DNA of 64,000 nt. It comes from Gadus chalcogrammus (taxonomy: Eukaryota > Chordata > Actinopteri > Gadiformes > Gadidae). Each line of letters begins with the position of its first letter. Position 1 is the stretch's first letter. Shown here in pieces: positions 11,880-22,199 of this stretch. Where the stretch lies: NCBI RefSeq assembly GCF_026213295.1, contig NC_079426.1, forward strand, positions 27,879,102 to 27,943,101, read 5' to 3'. Under the pieces are notes generated by a model. That model was not told where the DNA came from, made no database searches, and was given only the letters and a program-made list of their open reading frames with translations. The translations under genes were made by a program, and so were the position numbers.

Positions 11880-13163
11880 GACATACCAGCAGTCCCCATG
11901 GGGGAAGATCTCAGTCCCGCCCAGAAGCAGGACCTTGAAGAGGTCATCCTCCAGCACCAGGATGTCTTCTCCGAGCTGCCCGGGAGAACCACAATAACAC
12001 AGCACGACATCAAAATGGCGCCCGGCATCACGGTGCGCGTTCCCCCCTACCGGGTCCCAGAAGCCCGACGGAACGCCATCCGGGAGGAAGTCACCCGAAT
12101 GCTCAGACTCCGCGTCATCGAGGAGTCTCGCAGCGCCTGGTCCAGTCCGGTCGTCCTGGTCCCCAAACCCGACGGCACTTTTCGGTTCTGCAACGACTTC
12201 CGGAAACTCAACGAGGTGTCCGAATTCGTGCCCATGCCCAGGGTGGATGAGCTGATCGAGCGGCTTGGACCGGCCCGCTACCTCACCACCCTGGACCTCA
12301 CTAAGGGGTACTGGCACGTGCCACTCACCCGGACCGCTAGGGAAAAAAACGTGTTTGCAACCCGGGGGGATTGTATCAGTACACGGTCCTGCCGTTCGGT
12401 GTCCACGGCGCCCCGGCGACCTTCCAGCGGATGATGGACCAGATCCTTCGGCCTCATCAGGCGTATGCGGCCGCATACATCGATGACATTATCATTCATA
12501 GCGCAAGCTGGGACACACACATCCGACAGCTGAGGGCGGTCCTGGCGGAGCTGAGGAGGGCCGGACTCACCGCCAATCCCACCAAGTGCCACCTGGGGCT
12601 GGAGGAGACGGCGTACCTAGGTTACCGGGTGGGACGGGGGAACGTCCGGCCTCAGGAAAGCAAAGTTGCCGCCATCCGGGACTGGCCCCGGCCCACCACC
12701 AAGAAGCAGGTGAAGTCGTTCCTGGGTCTGGTAGGGTACTACCAGAGGTTTATCCCCGGCTTCGCCACTATGGCGAGCCCCCTGAACGAGCTGACCCGGA
12801 GGCTTTACCTGACCGGGTGAATTGGGCGGAGGCAACAGAGGGTGCCTTCGAAACCCTGAGGAGCGCCCTCTGCTCCGAACCCGTCCTAATAACCCCTGAC
12901 TTCTCTCTACCCCTTATAGTCCACACAGACGCGTCCGAGGTGGGGCTAGGAGCGGTACTCTCCCAGGTACGGGCGAGAGAAGAACACCCGGTGACGTACA
13001 TCAGCCGGAAGCTCCTCCCCAACGAGAGGAACTACTCCACCGTGGAGAAGGAGGCCCTGGCCATCAAGTGGGCCCTGGACAAACTACGGTATTACCTCCT
13101 GGGACGGGAGTTCACGTTGGTGACCGACCACGCACCACTGAAGTGGATGGCCGGCGCGAAGGA
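11880..13163 (+). pseudogene. Gmr1-like pol: reverse transcriptase and RNase H
   Basis: Reverse transcriptase motifs in order are SSPVVLVPKPDG, FCNDFRKLN, LTTLDLTKGYWHVPL, then after a frameshift near 12360 YTVLPFGVHGAPATFQRMMD and the catalytic AAYIDDIIIHS (about 12470-12500). A second frameshift near 12815 leads to RNase H with VHTDASEVGLGAVLSQ, EKEALAIKWALDKLRYYL and TDHAPLKWM. RNase H ends abruptly at about 13163, where sequence switches to the middle of the right LTR. The element cannot act on its own. Confidence 0.88.
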
Positions 13164-13164
13164 C

Positions 13165-13567
13165 GGAGGTGGTGGAGGGCGTGTACCGGCTGTATCCAAC
13201 AGATGGAGCCAGAGGGCGGCACTCCCGGCGCACTAATCAGGGGGATGGGAAACACCTGGGGCGGGGAGTGAGACACCATGTTAAACTGCGCTTTCCCCGA
13301 TTCCCAAGGAGAGTTGGAGCGAGAAGCCGGTGGAGTAACCCGACCCACGGACGAGCCGCAGGGAGGTGAACCGCGCTGTATCCGGACAGAGAAAGCTAAA
13401 TCCTTATTTCATTGTTTTCTCCTGGCTCACGGAGCTAGCGTATGCTTTTCATTGCCCTACGGGGAGAACTCTGTTTAACCAAATAAATGCCCTCCGGGCT
13501 TTGAACCAGCCGAGAAGTGTGGTGATTCCCTACCTTACCAAGACATTCTCGGGCCCGGGTTGCCACA
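13165..13567 (+). repeat. Right LTR of the Gmr1-like element, 5'-truncated
   Basis: Nearly identical to the left LTR but lacking its first 40 or so bases, which were lost with the end of RNase H. It ends in GGTTGCCACA followed by the CTCC duplication. Confidence 0.82.
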
Positions 13568-14601
13568 CTCCGTAGTCGACACAGGAACTACCAGAGCCAA
13601 CAATACTCCAGCCGAGGTCTGTTTTTTGAGCAAAAGGCTCCTCATCTCTGCCTGACACAACTTCTCTGGGTAACAGGGCTTGAGAACAATTGTAACCTAT
13701 AAGCAGGCCAACATCACAGTCAATTAAAGGGGCAATCTCTTCGGCAAGGTGCTCTAGATGAGGCCATGCTCTTGTTGTCTTGGGTGTAGGAATGTGACTT
13801 ACATTGGCAGGAATGAAGTCTCTTGAATACGTTACTGGAAGAGTGATTTTCTTTGCTGAATAAAAGCCTCTTATCTGCAAACCAGTTAACTTCTGACTTG
13901 GAATGACTGTACTTCTCGATGACAATGTTGAGAGTTTTAGTTGCACTGGCTCCTTCTGTGTGTCTAGAGCGTCTGCCTTTTCCTTCAGGAAAAAGGTGGT
14001 GTCACTTTGGTTATCCAGTAGGGCATATACGAGAACTTCATAGTCTGGGTTGCTTGTTGTTGACAACCACACTGGAATAACGGTGGACGTGTAAGTTCCA
14101 TTCATGTCTTGCACCACCAGTTAGAGGTGGCTTCCTTAGAAGCTTCATTTGACTGCTTATAATCCGTCCATTCCTTTGACCTCTCCTGCTCTTCTTGTTT
14201 CCAACTCTCCTTTCTCTCGTCATCTCTCTGATCTTTCTTTCCGTCATCCTTGACACGGTCTTCATGCAAACAGGTTGGGTGCTTCCTTTTACACGTGTCG
14301 CAGACACTCCTCTTTTCACAGTTCTTAGAATGGTGTCCTGTCTTTAAGCATCCAAAACATAGTCCTTTAGTTTGCACAAACTTGCGATTGACTCTTCTTT
14401 GAACTTTCTACATGTTTGAATACCATGGTACAACTTCTCACAGAAGACACATGTCTTAGGGTCTGGGCTTTCTTCTGAGCTGCTTGCCAGCACCTTTGCA
14501 CCAACATTTCGAGGTATTGGTGTCTTAACCTTTTCACTATCACCAGACTTCAGAGCATGAAGAGATGTCACAGGGTTGCTATGGAGCCAGTTTCCTGCCA
14601 T
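13568..14601 (-). pseudogene. BEL/Pao gag zinc fingers and protease
   Basis: Read from 14601 down. Residues VFCEKLYHGIQTCRKF, LCFGCLKTGHHSKNC and CDTCKRKHPTCLH form the gag zinc-binding cluster typical of BEL/Pao elements. A lysine- and glutamate-rich linker follows. The retropepsin-like (A17) region includes VYALLDNQSDTTFFL, then LIGYNCSQALLPREVV and DLGWSIVGSGS, which mark the protease-to-RT junction. There are two frame changes (near 14350 and 14100). The Gmr1-like element interrupts the gene at 13567/9269. Start chosen at MAGNWLHSNP because the fold-back MITE begins just upstream, so the true N-terminus may be missing. Confidence 0.85.
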
Positions 14602-14612
14602 AATTCAAACCT

Positions 14613-15347
14613 GAAAAAAAAAGTTTCAAAGGCTAGTAAGTCTGTGTTTGAAAACTCAACACCTTGTAAAAAAGGTTTTGCAACACTGAAAAAAGAGATT
14701 ATAACCTGAAAAAAATTCAAACAAAAATTCAAACATCTGTAAACATGATTTTGTGTTCTATTTTATCTTCTTCATAATTTTCACCAACACATTTTCAAAG
14801 TTCAAACAATTTCACCAGCGCATTTGCAGAGTTTCTAATCTGGCACTGTTCTAACAGTGCATTTCATTGTTTCCCGGTTTTGAAACCTTGTAAATGGGAT
14901 TCTGCAAACAGGTGTTCATACATTGAGAAATACGTTTTGAAAGGTTGAATATTTAGTTTTAAAAACTTGTAAAGGTGTACGTTTACGCCATTGCAACGTA
15001 TTTTTTCAGAACTGACTTTTCAGCACTGATTTTTCAGAGATTTGACCACACAGGCGCAAGCTTTGAGTCACGTGAATATTGGCAGTGTTCTGTGCACTCG
15101 TTTTGAAACTCCTGACAGTCAAATCTTATGAAAAAAAAAACGTTCCTGGGGGAACTAAATGGTCCCACCCCCAGGTGAGTTTTTTTTTCTTCAGACTTGA
15201 CTGTCAGGAGTTTCAAAACATATGCGTGACAGAACCCTGCCAATTTTTTTCAGGTTATAATCTCTTTTTTCAGTGTTGCAAAACCTTTTTTACAAGGTGT
15301 TGAGTTTTCAAACACAGACTTACTAGCCTTTGAAACTTTTTTTTTTC
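14613..15347. mobile_element. Inverted-repeat MITE with a second internal hairpin
   Basis: Arms of about 110 bp (14613-14725 and 15240-15347) are near-perfect inverted copies, marked by AGTTTCAAAGGCTAGTAAGT. Inside, 15102-15140 pairs with 15185-15222 (TTTGAAACTCCTGACAGTC), making a second hairpin with A and T runs. No protein is supported. It lies immediately upstream of the BEL gag start, so it may have inserted in that element's leader. Confidence 0.82.
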
Positions 15348-15364
15348 TAAAAATAGATTTGATT

Positions 15365-15441
15365 TAATGAGTACTCGATTGATCCTCGAGGAATTCCTTT
15401 GATCACTCGAGTTTGGAATTTACTACTCGTGCCCATCCCTA
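15365..15441 (-). mobile_element. hAT-like terminal fragment
   Basis: On the minus strand it begins TTAGGGATGGGCACGAGTAG followed by CTCGAG/GAGTACTCG-type motifs, a terminus I recognise from fish and other vertebrate hAT elements. Only one end is present. Confidence 0.45.
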
Positions 15442-15767
15442 ATAATTACATGTTCATATCCTAATCAGGCAACTTATCTTTATCCCCTCTGACTCTCCCT
15501 CTTTCCTCCTCCTATCCTCCAGCCTTCCTTAACAGTTCTTGCTTTTTCTTTCTTAGTTTTCTGTCCCTCAATCTCTCACATCCTCTGCACACCATTTTAC
15601 TTGTTTTGTTTCTTTCTTACATCACTACACTCCTACTCCAGGTAGTTTTTTCTAATGTAAATTATATTGAAAGGTTTGACATTAAACTTTTTTCCAAAAA
15701 ATCAAAGCTCTGCTTGAATGTGTAGTATTGTATTTTATTAGTTGTTGAAAGACTTTCTGTTCTGCAG

Positions 15768-16611
15768 AGTGGAATCCCAATTCAACAGACACGTGAGGTT
15801 GTCATCCGATGTCTCATCGACCATCTGTGAGAAGATGCCAGTGCCTTGTTCAAGGACTTTGAGGTTAGTATAATACTGTAGTTTTTATCATTTTTAACAA
15901 TGTATTCATGGGTGACCATAGAGTTGCTGCAGTACAGTTAGTTTTTTCCTTACCGCCCACAAAGAAGAAGCTGCTTTTCATATAGTATAAATCATATGTG
16001 GACATCAGATACTGTACGAGTCACCCACATTCATTTATATATCGATGCTGACTGATTTCACTGTCTGTCCTGCTTTAAATACATCAAATGTTATTTTCTG
16101 TGTCCATTTTGTTTGGAGCGAGAAATAAATGGAATGGAAGCATTTATTAGTTATTTTTTCTGTTTTTAAAAAGAGATCAAAAACTAATTTTGGATCTTCA
16201 CAGTTCAATTTGTCCACTCTAAGTCCTGCTATTCTCTTTTATGTTATGTAGGTGGTATTTGTCTTGTGACATGCAGGTTGAAAGTGAGCTCTAAACAGTT
16301 GTTTTCTTTACAATGTCTGCAGGATGCTGCTGATGGATCTGCCAGTGTTCAAGTGGAGTTGGCAGAGGAGGTGAAACCAAGACGGGTCAGTCGATGTCGG
16401 GATTGTGATTGAGGGCAACACTGTCCTCTGCAGTCTTGGGGATCTTAGCAGAGCCTGCTGCTATCAGTTCGGATTGACCTACGCGTTAGATCTGCGATAC
16501 CCCAAGAACCTCAAATGCAGATTTGAGGTATTCCAGAAAGTACTGCTGGAGCTGGATTCTGGAAACCTTTCCAACAAGGTTCAGAGACTGAAGAATTACC
16601 TCTGTATGTAG
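15768..16611 (+). pseudogene. Broken two-exon fragment of a multicopy fish gene (SAMD3-like)
   Basis: Exon one (15768-15863) follows TTCTGTTCTGCAG and ends at GAG/GTTAGT, with an in-frame TGA at 15828. Exon two (16323-16611) follows TTTACAATGTCTGCAG. A frameshift near 16395 leads into [31 protein letters not shown] and [12 protein letters not shown], then a TAG at 16609. From memory, this C-terminal pattern belongs to a highly repeated family of fish proteins often labelled SAMD3-like; the assignment is tentative. Stop codon and frameshift make it a relic. Confidence 0.5.
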
Positions 16612-17230
16612 TTGCTGGCTACTGTTCGGCAAGATGTTCTCTTAGTGAGGGGAATTTTTCATTGGCAAGTCTAAAGTTTAGCTGAGGTACTGTTGTCTTA
16701 ATGTTTACATAACAGTTTCCATTCATAGTTAAATTGCATGTTGAACTTGTATTGTTTGCTTTTGTGGAACTTTAATGTGAAATATCTTAAATAGTTTATG
16801 GTGCATTTCAGGAGGTTGAAAAATGTTGTTCTTGGTGCTGTTACGTATTTTTTTACGCTTCTTTTTTGCGTGGCAAGATGACCAGCTTTGCCGTTTTCCA
16901 GTATCGTCAGAGCCCGAGTCGCGTCACAGTGCTTACATTTGCATACGCGATCTGATTGGATGACGGAACCGTCGCTGCCGAAAAAGTTGAACATTTTTCA
17001 ACTTTCTGATGGTGGCGAACGCTCCAACTGAACGGACGGATCCACAATGCATTGCGCGTCCGTCCCCATTCAAAGTCAATGGGCAACGGTCAACTGACGG
17101 AGGTAGTGGGCACGCGGCGTAATACGTCACATAGGACACGCCCACTTCACGGGCAGTAGTGCGTGATTCGAAGTGGAGAGGAGAGAGATCAATAGGTAGA
17201 CGGCGGAGAGCCACCGTGTTTTCTAACGCG
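16612..17230. other. No gene seen; MITE-like debris
   Basis: The stretch from about 16830 to 17170 has the style of a fish MITE (ACGGACGGATCC, CATTCAAAGTCAATGGG and CpG-rich runs), but no inverted partner was found. Confidence 0.35.
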
Positions 17231-17460
17231 TGTTTTCCTCTCCACGCGTTAGATATGATTCCCTCCCTTAAGCTTCATCATTTACCATACCGAAACATGT
17301 CTACTTTGACAAATAAAGTGAGTTAAAAGCGATCCGGGATTGGACTACTTTCTTCGAAGAATGCTGCAATATTTGGTGACCCCGACGTTTGGAAGAAAGT
17401 CCCGAGAATCCCGGCGGGCGCGACGCTAAAACAACTTCCACGGGCCACACACGTATGAGG
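17230..17460 (+). repeat. LTR 3' end and tRNA-Trp primer binding site, orphan
   Basis: TGGTGACCCCGACGT at 17374-17388 is complementary to the 3' end of vertebrate tRNA-Trp including CCA, and so is a retrotransposon primer binding site. Upstream sequence with AATAAA (about 17312) looks like the R-U5 end of an LTR. No gag or pol follows, so only the head of an element survives. Confidence 0.6.
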
Positions 17461-18263
17461 TAAGTATAACCCAAGTTTGTTTTAGCCACCGTCCGGTCGT
17501 GTTGCTCCGGAGGCCTAGACGAAGGCCCTCCCTCCCCCCTCCTTTCATGCCCCACTCTTGAGTTTTTTGAGTGCTCGTCGTTAACGATTGTTCTTGGTAC
17601 TGGTTGCGAGGTGAAGTCCTCCACTATCGGTCTCTGTATAGATCGGGCCAAAATAGTATATTAACGAGAGTTCCAACCCTTACTATCTTTCACTTCTCCC
17701 ATTCTTCTGACCTTTCCTGAGGCCGGCACGGTCTATGTTCCTAAGCAGTAGCTCCATAGTGGACGTTCGGAGTGAATACTATCTTATCTGCCAATCCGCT
17801 AATACCACCCTAGACTGCATGCTTACATGTTACATTCAAGTCTGTTGGTATTTTGTGAACCCTGTAAGACCCAAATATAGAAAAACCAACAAAAAAAAAA
17901 TATTTCAAATGTTGTTGTAGGAGGCCTTTGATGCAGAAATGAAAGATTTTTCTTAAAAAAAATGTTTATGTACGTTTTTAGAGAAATGTTGTAATATTGC
18001 AACATTGGGCTTAGTTGGGAGCAGGATTTCTGTATTTGTACTCACGTTGTGTGAACAATTCAGAACAACTAAGGGCTCATTTGCAGGGTTGATTGCTTAC
18101 TTAGCCCCATAACGGTATATAACATTAATAATAATCACACATTAGTCATATTTTAATGAAGTCATTTATTAAAATTATTAAAAAATATCAAACAAGATAA
18201 AACTCTTAAAAAGCGTGTTTTTTCCCTCTTTTTTTCTTTTCATGACATTGGTCATGAAGACTT
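17461..18263. other. No gene seen
   Basis: AT-rich. It probably includes the 3' part of the piggyBac relic. A short palindrome, GTTGTAATATTGCAAC, lies near 17987; a similar one, GTTGTAATTTTACAAC, lies near 20087 on the other side of the piggyBac gene and may be subterminal. Confidence 0.35.
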
Positions 18264-19228
18264 TCATTGGTGGTGAAAGTCCCAAAAACAGTCCCTGTTG
18301 TCTAAAAAGCAAAGGCGAACATCACACTTTCTGCATTGCGTGTTGGTGTATCCTTTATTGCACTGTCTGCAGCGTCCTCTCCCTGTCTTCCTTGGGAAAT
18401 GGGCAACTAGGTCCTTGCGTACATCCAATGGGAGGTGTGCACATCTCTTGGATGGCCTCTTCTGAGCATTCAGAGGGCTTCCTGATGTCACTGTCTGTGT
18501 TGCTGGGCTCTCTTTGCCTGAAGATGGCCGTCCTCTCTTTGGAGTTTGAAGTGTTGCGTTTACCAGGATGAGAGAGGATGCTAGCTGTGCCTGAAACTGT
18601 CTCCTGTTCATTGTCTCTTTGCTAGACACCTTGAGCGCTTTACAGTCCCGCTTGTAGAGCAGCCAGGCATTGACCACAGCGAGGATGATGGTGTGCCAGA
18701 AGATGTACATGTACCAGCGACGGGATTTGATGGGGAACTTATATTTGGCTGTAAATGAGTCCAACAAATCCACACCTCCCATGTACTTGTTGTAGGCACC
18801 AACAATGTAAGGCCTCTCAACTTCAATGAAGGTTTTGTTGGCTTTGTCCCAGCGTTGAATCTTCTGCACATGTTCAGGTCCAGCAAAGGATGACACAAGT
18901 GTGACGGCCCTGCTGTCATACCATTTGACAGCACAGATGTTGTGATTCCCCTCCACTCTGACGTCATAGCTTCCTCTCCCCTTTTTCTTCAAGCTCTTCT
19001 CGTCTTCAAGGTTACAGTTGGGTAGGTAGTTGGGTAGACGTAATTATCATCTGGACAGACCATGGGTGGTTGGTTTTCTTTGTCCACTTCCTTACAGACA
19101 TCTTCATCTGAGTCTTCATCACTCTCATCTGTGTCACTGATTTCAATCTCAACCTCACTCTCTCCATTTTGGACCAGGTCAATAACATCTTGCACCGTTT
19201 ATCGCGGCTCTCTCCTTGCTGGTGGCAT
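18264..19228 (-). pseudogene. piggyBac-type transposase with catalytic core deleted
   Basis: The N-terminal piece (ATG at 19228, in-frame TAA at 19199-19201) is an acidic stretch with DTDESDEDSDEDV, typical of piggyBac N-termini. It runs straight into the C-terminal part in another frame (from about 19010): KKKGRGSYDVRV, VKWYDSRAVTLVSS, YNKYMGGVDLLDSF and KSRRWYMYIFWH, and the terminal cysteine-rich zinc finger CRQCNKGYTNTQCRKCDVRL (18360-18300). PiggyBac transposases are about 550-600 aa with an aspartate triad in the middle. That middle is missing here, so this is an internal-deletion derivative. Ends with TTAA targets were not resolved. Confidence 0.85.
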
Positions 19229-19309
19229 TCTGAAAATAAAATATCAATTAATTAACATGTATATATGTTTTATATATTGTAGTACATAACCTGAAGGAAT
19301 AGATAGGGT

Positions 19310-19402
19310 GGTGGACCAAGTGCTCAGGGTAGAAATGTTTTCCAGGCAGAGTCGCTTCGGACAAAAGTGTCTGCTAAATTCCCTAAATGTAAATGTAAAT
19401 AG
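19310..19402 (+). repeat. SINE 3' tail
   Basis: GAGTCGCTTCGGACAAAAGT followed by GTCTGCTAAATTCCCTAAATG and a short AAATGTAAATGTAAATAG tail matches the conserved 3' end of fish tRNA-derived SINEs and their partner LINEs. The 5' head is not clear. Confidence 0.6.
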
Positions 19403-20075
19403 ATTAATGGCTCTAATTATCATACTAAAAGGAAAACATGCATCCCCCCACTTACATCCACACCCCACATTCAGGAACATTCCTTTCCCCAGAACTGAAT
19501 TGTTCCATGGACAAAGTCATGGAATTTTAGGTCAGGCTGATCAAATTAACTACATTTCTTAGAGATAAAACTTTTAAATCAGTCAAATCTGACCAGAACA
19601 CAACACAAGGGTAGAATGTATACTATCCATGTATAAAGAAAATACTCTGTTTCAGGCAGCGGTGTAGTGGAGGGAACACAACCTGTTTGAGCCCACTGCA
19701 ACAAGCCAGCTATTTTGACTACCACATTCACCCAGTGTTGTATAATTGCAACAATTATATAATAAGCTCTAAATGAAATTTGATGCATCTATTCCACAAT
19801 AACTACATATGTACATGCTCTAGACATTATAATAACAACCAAAAAATATATAAAAGACATTTTACTTACATGCATCTGATGAATCCAGTCCAATGAAACC
19901 AATAGAGGTTGTTCGAAGGAAACCTTGAGAGGTTGTGTGAGTTCATGGCCAGAAGGCCTGACTTATAAACAAATCTACGACCCAATAGCATTGTGAGACT
20001 GAACAATAGGACCCAATGACTATGTAAATGTGGTAAAAAACAAGAAAAAAAAAGCCAGATTGTTTTTTAGGATTG
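19403..20075. other. No gene seen
   Basis: Low GC, no supported coding region. It may be the 5' flank of the piggyBac-derived element. Confidence 0.3.
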
Positions 20076-21322
20076 TTAAAGGTAACGTTGTAATTTTACA
20101 ACAAGGGGTGCTACAGGGAGACGATTAATTATTAAGGCACGAGTCCCCTCTGACCCCCTACGCTCGTAAAGTTTGTGAACTTTACGTGATGTGCCGAGAG
20201 GGTTAGCGATTTCAAGATCGTCAATGTATAGCTGTATTGCTAGGTGTAGATCTTCTGTTGAGAGCAATTCATTTTCCTGGAAATGAGAGCCATCACAATA
20301 TGACACATAATAACCAGGCTCAGTGTTTGGTTCTCTGATCTTGCTCAGGATATCTGTGTTTTTAAACAGCTCTTGAATCATTTGAAGGATTGGAACATAC
20401 ATCATGGTATGACCAGGTGCTTCTAAATGGTACTCTACTGGCATTACCAATAGATAGTTGCGCTCTATAAATGTCTTTCTTCGCTTACAAGAGGACAACT
20501 CTGCACCTTTGGAGGTAGCACTAAAAACAACATTAGAGTCCATGACAGCACTGACAACTTCATCGAGTGTGGAATCTGTTATATTGTGACCATGTCTCTG
20601 CAATACATCGTTAATTGCATCCTTGATCAGTGGCTGAGATAGAAGATCTGATTCAAGTGATCAACTATTTCTTGTGTAGCTGTGTTTGACACATGAAGGA
20701 TAGTTTGCATCTTTAGAAATAAAGATTCTGCATTAAGTTTGAGCTGATCTTTTAGCTTTGAAGTATCATCCTGCATTTCTGTGCTCTGAACTGGACACTC
20801 TTCATCCAAATCAATAGTGACGTTAGAGCTGGTGGCTTGGAGATTCTGAGTATGCTCATAGACAATGTCACTACCAAAGTCTGATGCAAGACTCGCTTGA
20901 TGCACTCTACTTTTATGGGTGTTAAAGGAAGAGTATACATTTGTGCTATAGTTGCAACCTTTGTATGGACATACCATTGTCTCATGCTTTTTTAAGTGTG
21001 TTCTTATGTGACTGAGGAGTACAGACTCAGAAAAAGGTTGCTGAAATGTGCATAAAGGACACTTGAAAGTCACAAGTTCCTGAATCTCCTTTGCAGTGCT
21101 GTTATGTTCTTGTGTATGATATCTTGACAGATGAGTACTCAGTGCACTAAGTGTCTGAAATGTGCACATACAATCATCATGGAGGCATGGGAGTGGGCTA
21201 GTTTTTGAAAAGTGGCTGTTCTGCAGTCTACAGTGTTTAAATAAATATGTTCTAGTTGTAAAATAAGCTGAACACAACTTACAGTGCCAAGTCATATTTG
21301 TCGCAGCAACCTGAAAACACAT
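20076..21322 (-). pseudogene. C2H2 zinc-finger protein gene of a repeated fish family, truncated
   Basis: From 21322 the protein shows four C2H2 fingers: WHCKLCSAYF, LPCLHDDCMCTF, FKCPLCTFQQPF and MVCPYKGCNYST, each followed by two histidines, in about 130 residues. An acidic linker follows. A one-base frame change, or an intron with acceptor TTCTATCTCAG, at about 20620 leads to DAINDVLQRHGHNITDST, then YVSYCDGSHFQENELL and LYIDDLEIANPLGTSRKVHK. I recall that last motif from a multicopy, transposon-like fish protein family whose function is unknown to me. After it (about 20160) the reading frame enters unrelated sequence, so the larger C-terminal part is lost. Confidence 0.6.
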
Positions 21323-21627
21323 ACAATTTTTATTTTATTTTACAGGACACCTGTCATGAAATTTAAACCTCCATCAGAACTATCAGAAACGGCAGTCATA
21401 TTCTTCATAAGAGTACAACAATACACCAACATTGAATAAAACTAAGTAGATGTTTAAGATGCCTGATAGACTATTCAAAACATTTCATTACACAAATAAG
21501 TCAAAGCTAGGTAAAGTTGGGCTGGTAGCACTCATAAATTCTTATCCTAGCAATAACAACAACAACAACAACAAAAATCACACACACAAAAAAAACTGAA
21601 TGAATGAATGACTTTCAGCTAGTCTAA

Positions 21628-22194
21628 TGGTGCGTTCAGACCAAAAGCGTCTTACGCGAATTGAGCAGCAATTCTACATAGACAATGAATGTAAATGGCG
21701 CGATTACACGCGATTTTATATCAGGCGGCGCGAATGAAACGTCTGGAGCGACACGAATGAAGCGTCTGGAGCGTCTGAAGCGGCGCGAATAAAGTTGGAA
21801 AAATTGAACTTTTCAGGCGGCATCGCGCCGCGACATCCAATCAGCGGCGTGTATCTCCCGACGGCACATTCGTGACGGCGGGCACATCTATTGCACACAA
21901 ACATGGAGGAGAAACTGATCGTGGCGGTTTGTGGGACACGACCCAGACACGACGGCGGGTGGTTTTCCGGCGCTTCTCGATCTTGTAGAGCAGGTACAGT
22001 GGAGCAACGGTGGTTATTTCAGCCATGGTTGACGAGAAATGAGCGGGGTAACGTTTGCCCATGTGCCGTTTTTTTTTTCGAGCGACAAGCGCGAATGAAG
22101 CGATGATCCAAAAATTGACATTTTGATCAAGCGGCGCGATAGAAGCGTTTCAAGCGATTTTTTCGCGTCAGACGCTTTTGGACTGAACGCCGCG
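21628..22194. mobile_element. MITE with TAA target duplication (Harbinger-like)
   Basis: The left end TGGTGCGTTCAGACCAAAAG and the inverted right end CGCGGCGTTCAGTCCAAAAG flank a CpG-rich interior of GCGGCGCGAATGAAGCG-type repeats. TAA flanks both sides (21625-21627 and 22195-22197), as in PIF/Harbinger elements. No transposase. Confidence 0.65.
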
Positions 22195-22199
22195 TAAGG

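Larger units (their letters stand above)
9269..13567 (+). mobile_element. Ty3-type LTR retrotransposon of Gmr1 pol order
   Basis: The element starts TGTGGCAACCCG and ends CGGGTTGCCACA, a 12-bp perfect terminal inverted pair, and is flanked by a 4-bp duplication CTCC (9265-9268 and 13568-13571). It is inserted in the BEL element. The pol order is protease, integrase, reverse transcriptase, RNase H, the unusual order known from the Gmr1 group of Ty3 elements first described in Atlantic cod. Gag is essentially absent (about 200 bp between the left LTR and protease), and RNase H is fused to the middle of the right LTR by a deletion near 13165. Confidence 0.88.

Noticed and set aside
10068..12592. 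Large minus-strand frames across the Gmr1-like element
   Set aside because: High-GC coding on the plus strand creates long antisense frames; all recognised domains are on the plus strand.
17374..17388. tRNA-Trp gene
   Set aside because: Only the 15-base complement of the tRNA 3' end with CCA is present; genes do not encode CCA and no cloverleaf surrounds it. It is a primer binding site. The same applies at 30247.
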